From: an uncultured Mycoplasmatota bacterium
Lineage (GTDB): Bacteria; Bacillota_I; Bacilli_A; RF39; UBA660
Direction: 5' to 3'
NCBI GenBank assembly: GCA_900553435.1
Contig: USDC01000003.1
Span: 1 to 16,988, forward strand
Length of the DNA stretch: 16,988 nucleotides
Shown: positions 1-6,442 of the stretch, piece after piece
Layout of the letters: each line of letters begins with the position of its first letter
Numbering within the stretch: position 1 is the first letter of the stretch
Notes under the pieces: generated by a model
Database searches by the model: none
The model's input: the letters and a program-made list of their open reading frames with translations, nothing else
Told to the model about the DNA's origin: nothing
Program-made: the position numbers and the translations under genes

Positions 1-43
1 TATTTTGTGGTATTTCTGGTTCAAATAATACTACATTTATCAT
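1..43 (-). CDS. trmL: TrmL-like tRNA (cytidine/uridine-34 2'-O)-methyltransferase, N-terminal part only
   Basis: Only the first 14 codons lie in the window; the gene runs off the left edge. They read MINVVLFEPEIPQN, the hallmark N-terminus of SPOUT-class TrmL/CspR proteins, whose family pattern is a short hydrophobic strand, then (Y/F)xPEIPxNTGN. TrmL methylates the wobble-base ribose of certain tRNA-Leu species. The ATG overlaps the TGA stop of the upstream ABC transporter gene (ATGA), so the two are probably translationally coupled. The identification rests on a short but distinctive stretch. The frame and start are certain given the overlap; exact substrate specificity is inferred from the family. 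Confidence 0.75.
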   Translation of the reverse strand, partial: MINVVLFEPEIPQN

Positions 44-1785
44 TTTTCTATCTCACTTTCATATAAGTTTTTATATTCTTTACATTTTTTAATTAACTGT
101 TCATGTGTACCTTCACTTTTAACTTTTCCATTTTCAATAAATATAATTCTATCAGAATTTTTTATTGTTGAAAGCCTATGTGCAACTATTATAATAGTAT
201 ACTTTCCTTTCATATTATTTATCGCTTCCATTATTTCTTTTTGTGTTGTATTATCAAGAGCACTTGTTGCTTCATCAAATAATATGATTTCTGTATCTTT
301 TAAGAGAGCTCTTGCGATAGCTAATCTTTGTCTTTGTCCTCCACTTAAATTTATTCCATCCTCACCAAGTATTGTATCATAACCGTTTGGTAAAGACACT
401 ATAAATTCATGTAGTGAAGCTAAACTACATGCATTTATCATTTCAGTTTTAGTCATATCTGGTTTTACTAAACTTAAATTTTCTTTAATAGTAAAATTAA
501 AAATATATGGGGATTGTGTAATAATAGATATATTATTTCTCAAACTATCTTTGTCAAAATCATTTATATCAATATTATCTATTGTAATTTTCCCAGAATT
601 TATTTCATATAATTTATCTATTAAAGATAATATTGTACTTTTTCCACTACCTGTTTTTCCTACTATAGCTACTGTTTCATTTTCGTTTATTTTAAAACTT
701 AAATTTTCTAAAATCATATCATTATTATTATAAGAAAAACTAACATTTTTAAATTCAATATTTCCTTTTAGTTTTTCTTTTTTCTTATTCCCAAATTTTT
801 CTTTTTCCATAGTATTATCATCTATTACTTCATATACTCTATTACTTGATAAGTTAAAGTTTTTTATTTGATCAATTAAGTTAGTAATATAAAAAAGTAA
901 ATTATAATAAATTCTATCTTGATACATATAAAGTACAACTAAATTTGATGCAGTAAGTAAATCTTTTGTTACTAATAAGATACCTAATATTATAAATATA
1001 AATAATATTATTTCTTGTATAGTATCGGAAAGTAATCTAAATTTATTTGAATTGTTTGCCATTTTAAATCTTTCATCATTAGCATACTCTATCTTTTCTT
1101 TTGTTTTTCTTATAAAGTTTCTTTCAATATTCAAAACCTTTATATCTCTTATTCCTCTAATAAGTTCACTTATTATACCTACATTGTTTTCTCTTAGTTC
1201 TCTATATTTTTTATCTTGTTTATAATATAAGTTCATTCTTACTTTTTCAATTAAGTATAACAATATCAATGAAAGAAGAACATATAAAAACATTATTTTA
1301 CTAATAATGAATATTGCAAATAAAACTCCAATATTTGCGATTATTTCAGTTATATAAACATTTAAATTTAAAAGTGTATTTACCATGTTATTTGAATCAT
1401 TACTTATTCTATCTATAAAAAGACCAGTAGATTTATTTTCAATCTCTTTCATTTTTAGTTTTACTGCTTTTTCTGCGACATCTGTATTCATTTCAAGAAG
1501 TGTTTTTCTTAGAAAAAGTTGTGTACATTTATTAGTAAAATAATTAGAAATGTTTCTAATATTTTGTACAAAAAATAAAGCAATAGCCACTATTATAACT
1601 TTTAGAAAAAATGAATTAGTAATATTTACTACAATTTGAGCAGATAAAACTGGAAAAACAGCACCAGTAATCGCAACTAGAAGCGAAAAAGAAAGAAATA
1701 AAATAAATTGTTTTCTTTCTTCTTTTGCATATTTAAATGTTCTTCTAAAATTTTTAAATGATTCCTTTAAAAAATTATTTTTCAT
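40..1785 (-). CDS. ABC transporter half-transporter, fused membrane and ATP-binding domains (exporter type)
   Basis: About 581 residues, the usual size of a type IV ABC exporter half-transporter that works as a homo- or heterodimer. The N-terminal half has hydrophobic segments near residues 30-80, 145-185 and 260-310. The C-terminal half has the complete ATPase signature: Walker A GKTGSGKST near 376-384, Q-loop Gln near 424, LSGGQ near 480-484, Walker B ILFDEAT with catalytic Glu near 505, and the H-loop His near 536. The reading frame is open to a GTG at 1794, but ATG at 1785 is preferred because a GGTG element lies just before it. The gene starts about 9 bp after the pnp stop and ends in an ATGA overlap with trmL. 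No partner half-transporter is visible here, so a homodimer is the simplest reading. The substrate is unknown; this family exports lipids, peptides or drugs. Confidence 0.93.
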   Translation of the reverse strand: MKNNFLKESFKNFRRTFKYAKEERKQFILFLSFSLLVAITGAVFPVLSAQIVVNITNSFFLKVIIVAIALFFVQNIRNISNYFTNKCTQLFLRKTLLEMNTDVAEKAVKLKMKEIENKSTGLFIDRISNDSNNMVNTLLNLNVYITEIIANIGVLFAIFIISKIMFLYVLLSLILLYLIEKVRMNLYYKQDKKYRELRENNVGIISELIRGIRDIKVLNIERNFIRKTKEKIEYANDERFKMANNSNKFRLLSDTIQEIILFIFIILGILLVTKDLLTASNLVVLYMYQDRIYYNLLFYITNLIDQIKNFNLSSNRVYEVIDDNTMEKEKFGNKKKEKLKGNIEFKNVSFSYNNNDMILENLSFKINENETVAIVGKTGSGKSTILSLIDKLYEINSGKITIDNIDINDFDKDSLRNNISIITQSPYIFNFTIKENLSLVKPDMTKTEMINACSLASLHEFIVSLPNGYDTILGEDGINLSGGQRQRLAIARALLKDTEIILFDEATSALDNTTQKEIMEAINNMKGKYTIIIVAHRLSTIKNSDRIIFIENGKVKSEGTHEQLIKKCKEYKNLYESEIEK

Positions 1786-1794
1786 AAACACCAC

Positions 1795-3915
1795 TTATTC
1801 TAATGCATCTTTTCTTGATAAATCAAGTCTACCCTTTTTATCATAACCAATTGCTTTAACAATAATTTCGTCTCCTACACTTACAATATCACTTACTTTT
1901 TCAACACGTTTTTTATCTAATTTACTTACATGTACAAGACCTTCACATCCAGGCCAAAGTTCAACAAAACATCCAAAGTCTTCTACTTTAACAACTTTAC
2001 CTGTATAGATTTTTCCTATTTCAACTTCTCTTGCTACATCTTCTATCATTTTTAATGCTTTATCAATAACATCATAATCAGTGTGGTATGCAATTACTCT
2101 TCCATCATCCTCTAAATCAATTTTTACTGCATATGCATGATTAACAGTTGGCACGTTACTTGCTTCTAAAATGATTTTAGTAATCATTTCCCCACCACGA
2201 CCGATAACATCTTTTATTTTATCTGGATCAATCATAATTGTTTTAATCTTAGGTGCATAAGGACTTAGTTCTTCTCTTGGTTTTTCTATTGCACTTTCCA
2301 TAACATCAAGAATTTGCATTCTAGCTTTTTTTGCAGCTTCTAAACTTTCTTTTAATATAGCTTCTGTTACACCTTTTATTTTTATATCCATTTGAAGTGC
2401 AGTTATACCATCTCTTGTTCCTGCGACTTTAAAGTCCATGTCTCCCATATGGTCTTCTAATCCTTGTATATCAGTTAAAATTGTATAATCTTTACCCTTT
2501 GTAATAAGTCCCATAGCAATACCACCTACTGGTTTTTTTATAGGTACACCAGCAGCCATAAGACTCATACATCCAGCACAGATTGTTGCTTGTGAACTAG
2601 AACCATTACTTTCTAATACTTCACTTACTACTCTTACTGTGTAAGGAAATTCTTCTTCACTTGGCATAACTTGAAGTAATGCACGTTCTGCGAGCGCTCC
2701 ATGTCCTATTTCTCTTCTTCCTGGTGCTCCATAACGTCCAGTTTCTCCAACTGAGAATGGTGGGAAATTATAATGTAACATAAATCTTTTTGAATCTTCA
2801 AGTCCTAAACCATCAAGTATTTGATGTTCTCCAAGCGCACCTAATGTGGTTGTAGCTAATACTTGTGTTTGACCACGTGTAAATAATGCTGAACCATGTG
2901 TTCTTGGAAGAATATCAACACTAGCACTTAAAGGTCTAATTTCATCCATTTCTCTTCCATCAGGTCTTATTTTTTCTTCAGTTATAAGTCTTCTTACTTC
3001 TTCTGCCTCTATTTGATCAGCTATTTTTTTAACATCTTTTAACTTACTTGTAATATCTTCTTCATCAGAATGATTATTTTCATAATCAGTAATAGCTTTT
3101 TGTTTTATCTCATCTATTTTTTCATATTTTTCTAACTTATCTTTTATTTGAATAGCTTCTAACATATCACTAGTAATATTTTCTCTTACTTCACGTTCTA
3201 AATCTTCATCAATACTAGCAAGTTCAACCTCAATTTTTGCTTTTCCAACTTCTTTTATAATTGTTTCTTGAAATTCACATAGTTCTTTAATATATTTATG
3301 TCCAAATATAAGAGCTTCTAACATTTCTTCTTCACTTACTTCTTTACTACCAGCCTCAACCATGTTAATAGCTTCTTTTGTTCCAGCAACTTTTAAATCA
3401 ATTGTACTGTTTTCTAATTCTTCTGCGGTAGGGTTTAATACTAACTCTCCATCTATTTTACCAACTACTACTCCAGCAACTGGACCATCAAATGGAATAT
3501 CTGATATTCCAAGAGCTAAACTACTACCAAAAAGTGCAGTCATCTCAGGAGAGCAATCTTGATCAACACTTAAAACTGTATTTACTACTTGCACTTCATT
3601 TCTAAAGTTTTCACTAAACATTGGTCTAATTGGTCTATCAATTAGTCTGGCTGCGAGAGTTGCAACATCTGTTGGTCTTCCCTCTCTCTTTATAAAACCT
3701 CCTGGAATTTTACCAACTGAATAAAGTTTTTCTTGATAAAGTATCATAAGTGGAAAAAAGTCTGCTGTACTTACATTTTTACTCATTACTGCAGTTGAAA
3801 GAATAACTGTATCATTATATCTTACAAGTACGCTTCCATTTGTTTGTTTTGCAAGTTCACCTGTTTCTACTATTAGTTTTCTACCTAAAAAATCTAGTTC
3901 AAATTCTGTTTTCAT
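1795..3915 (-). CDS. pnp: Polyribonucleotide nucleotidyltransferase (PNPase)
   Basis: A 706-residue, full-length PNPase, the phosphorolytic 3'-to-5' exoribonuclease of mRNA decay, a trimer in the cytoplasm. Visible order: first RNase PH core (about 1-225), an alpha-helical linker (about 240-310), second RNase PH core (about 315-550) with the catalytic-site motif GDMDFKVAGT at 491-500, a KH domain with its GRGG loop at 572-575, and a C-terminal S1 domain from about 633. The start has a good AGAGGT Shine-Dalgarno sequence. It follows rpsO by 43 bp, the classical rpsO-pnp order. A terminator-like hairpin sits in that gap, so pnp expression probably depends on partial read-through. The unrelated ABC transporter gene follows after about 9 bp. 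Confidence 0.98.
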   Translation of the reverse strand: MKTEFELDFLGRKLIVETGELAKQTNGSVLVRYNDTVILSTAVMSKNVSTADFFPLMILYQEKLYSVGKIPGGFIKREGRPTDVATLAARLIDRPIRPMFSENFRNEVQVVNTVLSVDQDCSPEMTALFGSSLALGISDIPFDGPVAGVVVGKIDGELVLNPTAEELENSTIDLKVAGTKEAINMVEAGSKEVSEEEMLEALIFGHKYIKELCEFQETIIKEVGKAKIEVELASIDEDLEREVRENITSDMLEAIQIKDKLEKYEKIDEIKQKAITDYENNHSDEEDITSKLKDVKKIADQIEAEEVRRLITEEKIRPDGREMDEIRPLSASVDILPRTHGSALFTRGQTQVLATTTLGALGEHQILDGLGLEDSKRFMLHYNFPPFSVGETGRYGAPGRREIGHGALAERALLQVMPSEEEFPYTVRVVSEVLESNGSSSQATICAGCMSLMAAGVPIKKPVGGIAMGLITKGKDYTILTDIQGLEDHMGDMDFKVAGTRDGITALQMDIKIKGVTEAILKESLEAAKKARMQILDVMESAIEKPREELSPYAPKIKTIMIDPDKIKDVIGRGGEMITKIILEASNVPTVNHAYAVKIDLEDDGRVIAYHTDYDVIDKALKMIEDVAREVEIGKIYTGKVVKVEDFGCFVELWPGCEGLVHVSKLDKKRVEKVSDIVSVGDEIIVKAIGYDKKGRLDLSRKDALE

Positions 3916-3930
3916 TTTTACCTCTTTCTA

Positions 3931-3959
3931 AAAAATAAAAGACACTTAAAATAAGTGCC
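3931..3959 (-). terminator. Terminator-like hairpin between rpsO and pnp
   Basis: On the minus strand, GGCACTTA pairs with TAAGTGTC around a 3-nt TTT loop (8 bp including one G-U), positions 3959-3941. A TTTTATTTTTT run follows at about 3940-3930. The stem starts in the last base of the rpsO TAG stop codon, so a ribosome terminating there would disturb the hairpin. Its 3' end lies only a few bases before the pnp ribosome binding site. Attenuation of pnp relative to rpsO is inferred. In E. coli the rpsO-pnp gap also holds a terminator. Confidence 0.65.
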
Positions 3960-4228
3960 TACTTTCTTAAATTTAATTTTTTTATTAAGTCCCTATATCT
4001 TAAAACATCTTCTTTTTTAAGATAATCTAGTAAACTTCTTCTTTTACCAACTTTCATAAGAAGTCCTCTTTTTGAATGAAAATCATGTTTGTGTTCTTTT
4101 AAATGTTCAGTTAAATTATCAATTTCTTTTGTTAAAATTGCTACTTGAACTTCAACACTACCTGTATCATTTTTGTCTTTTCCAAACTTCTTTATGATTT
4201 CTTGTTTAACTTCTTTAGTTAACGCCAT
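3959..4228 (-). CDS. rpsO: 30S ribosomal protein S15
   Basis: 89 residues, exactly the normal S15 length. S15 is a primary binder of the 16S rRNA central domain. The conserved core is present: FGKDKNDTGSVEVQVAILT near 15-33, then H and R residues of the rRNA-binding helices (HKHDFHSKRGL near 46-56, KRRSLLDYL near 62-70). ATG at 4228 has an AGGAG Shine-Dalgarno sequence. A near-consensus promoter and a structured leader lie directly upstream, so it can be transcribed independently of truB and the preceding gene. S15 proteins commonly repress their own translation through such leaders. The downstream neighbour is pnp. Confidence 0.98.
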   Translation of the reverse strand: MALTKEVKQEIIKKFGKDKNDTGSVEVQVAILTKEIDNLTEHLKEHKHDFHSKRGLLMKVGKRRSLLDYLKKEDVLRYRDLIKKLNLRK

Positions 4229-4244
4229 TTTTTTTCTCCTTTCT

Positions 4245-4287
4245 TTTAGTAACCGTTCATTCCAAGTGAAAAGTCAGGAGTACTAAA
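4245..4287 (-). promoter_or_regulatory. Structured rpsO leader, candidate S15 autoregulatory site
   Basis: In the rpsO 5' leader, TTTAGTA (4287-4281) pairs perfectly with TACTAAA (4251-4245). This encloses 29 nt that can form a smaller stem (TTCA with TGAA around CTTGGAA). The outer stem ends a few bases before the AGGAG Shine-Dalgarno sequence. S15 leaders in several bacterial phyla fold into a protein-binding structure at this place. The pairing is seen in the sequence; S15 binding is inference, and I could not match this leader to a specific known class. Confidence 0.4.
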
Positions 4288-4311
4288 CACCTAGAAAAAA
4301 CTTACTATTTA

Positions 4312-4340
4312 ATTATAGTATAAATTTAAATCTTAGTCAA
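4312..4340 (-). promoter_or_regulatory. Sigma-A-type promoter for rpsO-pnp
   Basis: Minus strand: TTGACT (4340-4335), a 17-bp spacer, TATAAT (4317-4312). This is one base off consensus. The -35 element overlaps the last codons of the upstream gene (its Phe-Asp-stop end). Predicted start of transcription is near 4305, giving a leader of about 75 nt before the rpsO ATG. Confidence 0.85.
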
Positions 4341-4755
4341 ATTTTTTCATTAATCTTTGTAATTTCTTTGTCTTTATCTCGGTTTTACTTAAATTTTCGT
4401 CTCCTATTCTTTTTGCCATTGCAACATCGATTTCTAATTGATATCCATCTATTTTAGTATAATGTTTTAAATCTTCTTCTTTTATTTCATGATTTACTGA
4501 TAATGCAAAAGTTGTAACAAAGTCTTCTGGTACGATTGCTTCTACATCATTATTTCTTCTATTCATAAAATTTAAAAAAGTGATTTCTTCATTTATTCTA
4601 CATTCAGTAGCATTCCCATCATCATCTACTTTAATAATTAAATCATCACGATGAATATTTAACTTTTCATGTATATCTATTAAATTAACATATCCACTTT
4701 TTAAATACCTTAAATCTTTATCACAAGTACAAAGTACTGCTTTATAATATCTCAT
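4333..4755 (-). CDS. Uncharacterised 140-residue protein in the ribF position
   Basis: I do not recognise this protein. It is soluble (no signal peptide or membrane segment), acidic in the middle and basic at the C-terminus (KTKKLQRLMKKFD). A CTCDKD motif near residues 9-14 carries two Cys. Translation should start at ATG 4755, which has a strong AGGAGG 5 nt upstream; a TTG one codon earlier sits too close to that site. The start overlaps the end of truB by 14 bp, implying translational coupling. In Bacillus-type genomes the gene between truB and rpsO is ribF (riboflavin kinase/FAD synthetase), but no nucleotide-binding HxGH motif is present and the protein is far too short. Its position suggests an RNA- or ribosome-related role, but that is only context. 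Confidence 0.8.
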   Translation of the reverse strand: MRYYKAVLCTCDKDLRYLKSGYVNLIDIHEKLNIHRDDLIIKVDDDGNATECRINEEITFLNFMNRRNNDVEAIVPEDFVTTFALSVNHEIKEEDLKHYTKIDGYQLEIDVAMAKRIGDENLSKTEIKTKKLQRLMKKFD

Positions 4756-5608
4756 CAAAACCTCCTAAATTTATAAATGGCTTTATATTGTTTTTATTTT
4801 TTGTATATATTGCAATTAATTTATTTTTGTAAATTATTTTACAATATTCTTTACTAATTACTTTATTTAATACATTTCCATTTCTAACTATATTATATTC
4901 ATATTCATTTATATTTATTTCTGGATACTCTTTAAATATTTCTTCTAAAGTTATAGTTTTATATTTTTTGTTTTTAATATCTTCTATTATATTACTTTTT
5001 TTTAACGAAAAATCACCTTGTTTAGTTCTAGTAAGTTCTTCCATAGTACCAATAGTTCCTAATTTACTACATATATCTCTTATTAAACTTCTAATATATG
5101 TTCCTTTAGATACTGTTACTTTAAAGGTGAAATTTTCTTTAGTAAAATCAAGTAATTCTATATTTTTTATCTCTACTTTCCTTTTAGGTAAATTTATTTT
5201 TTTATTATCTCTTGCATATTCATATAGTTTTTTACCATTTATTTTTACAGCTGAGTATATTGGAACTTCTTGAATATAACTACCTTTAAAAGAATTTAAA
5301 ACTTTTTCTAATTCTTCTTTTTTTACATTAACTTCTTCTCTTTTTAAAATATTTCCAGTAATATCTAATGTATCTGTCTCTACTCCGAGTTTAACTTTAG
5401 CAATGTATTCTTTATATGTAGAAGTTAAAACTGAGGAGAGCTTAGTACATTTATTAGTAAGTAATACAAGTACACCTGTTGCGATAGGATCAAGTGTACC
5501 TGTGTGTCCGACTTTTTTTAGTTTAAGTTCTTTTTTTACAATTGCTGTAACATCATGACTAGTAATACCTTTAGGTTTATTTATTACTATTACTACGTTT
5601 TCTAACAT
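4742..5608 (-). CDS. truB: tRNA pseudouridine-55 synthase TruB
   Basis: 288 residues. TruB makes the universal pseudouridine 55 in the T-loop of tRNAs. The N-terminus INKPKGITSHDV (9-20) and catalytic motif GHTGTLDPIATGVL (34-47) with the catalytic Asp at 40 are diagnostic. A Tyr-containing KxxGKKLYEYAR segment and the SKGTYIRSLIRDIC motif also fit. The C-terminal tail (about residues 235-285) looks like a short PUA-like beta region. ATG at 5608 overlaps the preceding gene by 32 bp and has only a weak purine-rich upstream region, so translation probably depends on coupling. Position between rbfA and rpsO is the normal one. Confidence 0.97.
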   Translation of the reverse strand: MLENVVIVINKPKGITSHDVTAIVKKELKLKKVGHTGTLDPIATGVLVLLTNKCTKLSSVLTSTYKEYIAKVKLGVETDTLDITGNILKREEVNVKKEELEKVLNSFKGSYIQEVPIYSAVKINGKKLYEYARDNKKINLPKRKVEIKNIELLDFTKENFTFKVTVSKGTYIRSLIRDICSKLGTIGTMEELTRTKQGDFSLKKSNIIEDIKNKKYKTITLEEIFKEYPEININEYEYNIVRNGNVLNKVISKEYCKIIYKNKLIAIYTKNKNNIKPFINLGGFDEIL

Positions 5609-6101
5609 ATTTTCTTTCTCTTACTTCCTTACTCATTAAACTCTTACCATTTCCAATTGGATAAGATTTAAATCCATTAAAATCTAAAAGTTCATATTCA
5701 CTTTTTTCATCTGCGACAAAAGATATTTCAAATGGTTCCCATTTATCTATAACATCATTAAAGATTTTTGTTAATAATTTATCTTTTTCCTCTATGTTAT
5801 CAATATCAAAATATAAAACATTAATAATTGCATTATAAGTAAGGTAATATCTTTCTCTAAATAAATAAACTAGTCCAACTAAATTTTTATCTTTTTTTAT
5901 ATAGTAAGTTACATAATTTTCATCTTCTTCATTTTTTATCATTTCATTTAGTATTTTGTTTAAAACTTTCTCATTTAAAAAATTTTTAGTTAATTTATCC
6001 ATTAAATGTTCTTTTTTGTCTGAAGGAGTATAAAACTTTTTTAAAAAGGCAAGTATTTCTTCTTTATGGTTTTCATCATATTTTGTTTCTAATTTATACA
6101 T
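5577..6101 (-). CDS. Probable GNAT-fold N-acetyltransferase-like protein
   Basis: 174 residues, not a member of a family I can name with certainty. The second half has the pattern of a GNAT acetyltransferase: a beta strand with NLVGLVYLF near 73-81, a helix near 105-120, then EISFVADEKSEYELLDFNGFKSYPI near 125-149, which resembles the GNAT C-terminal strand and the final 'F..GF' element. The N-terminal half is helical and highly charged. The pyrophosphate-binding RxxGxG/A loop is not obvious, so activity is uncertain. ATG at 6101 uses GAGGGTGA inside the end of rbfA as its ribosome binding site. It sits between rbfA and truB, where Bacillus has no gene, and overlaps truB by 32 bp. Confidence 0.75.
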   Translation of the reverse strand: MYKLETKYDENHKEEILAFLKKFYTPSDKKEHLMDKLTKNFLNEKVLNKILNEMIKNEEDENYVTYYIKKDKNLVGLVYLFRERYYLTYNAIINVLYFDIDNIEEKDKLLTKIFNDVIDKWEPFEISFVADEKSEYELLDFNGFKSYPIGNGKSLMSKEVRERKYVRKRSNSNK

Positions 6102-6103
6102 AG

Positions 6104-6442
6104 TTATTCACCCTCATGAATTTTTTCTATTATCTTTTCTATATGTTCTCCATATTCAATAGATTCATCATATATAAATTTTATTTCTGGCATATGTCTT
6201 AAGTCAAGTCTTTCAGCAAGTAATGTTCTAAAATATGAACTTGCCTCATTTAGTTCACGTTCTATTTTTTCTTTATCTTCATCTAGAGTTGTGAAATATA
6301 CTTTAGAATAACTTAAATCATTTGATACTTTAGCATATGTAATTGTTACATCTTTAAATTCTGAGTCATTGCTTTCTCTTAATATTATGTCACTTATTTC
6401 TTTTACAATTTCGCTAGCAACTCTTTCGCTTTTTATACTCAT
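6104..6442 (-). CDS. rbfA: Ribosome-binding factor A
   Basis: 112 residues, normal RbfA size. RbfA is a KH-type-fold factor that binds immature 30S subunits for 16S rRNA processing. Typical features are the N-terminal RVASEIVKEISDII (7-20), the central DVTITYAKVSNDLSYSKVYFTTL (about 31-53), and the C-terminal LRHMPEIKFIYDESIEYGEHIEKII (about 82-106) with the conserved P-x-(I/L)-x-F-x-x-D-x-S block. It starts with an ATGA overlap on the infB stop codon, so it is translationally coupled to infB. The 174-residue gene begins right after its stop. Confidence 0.96.
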   Translation of the reverse strand: MSIKSERVASEIVKEISDIILRESNDSEFKDVTITYAKVSNDLSYSKVYFTTLDEDKEKIERELNEASSYFRTLLAERLDLRHMPEIKFIYDESIEYGEHIEKIIEKIHEGE

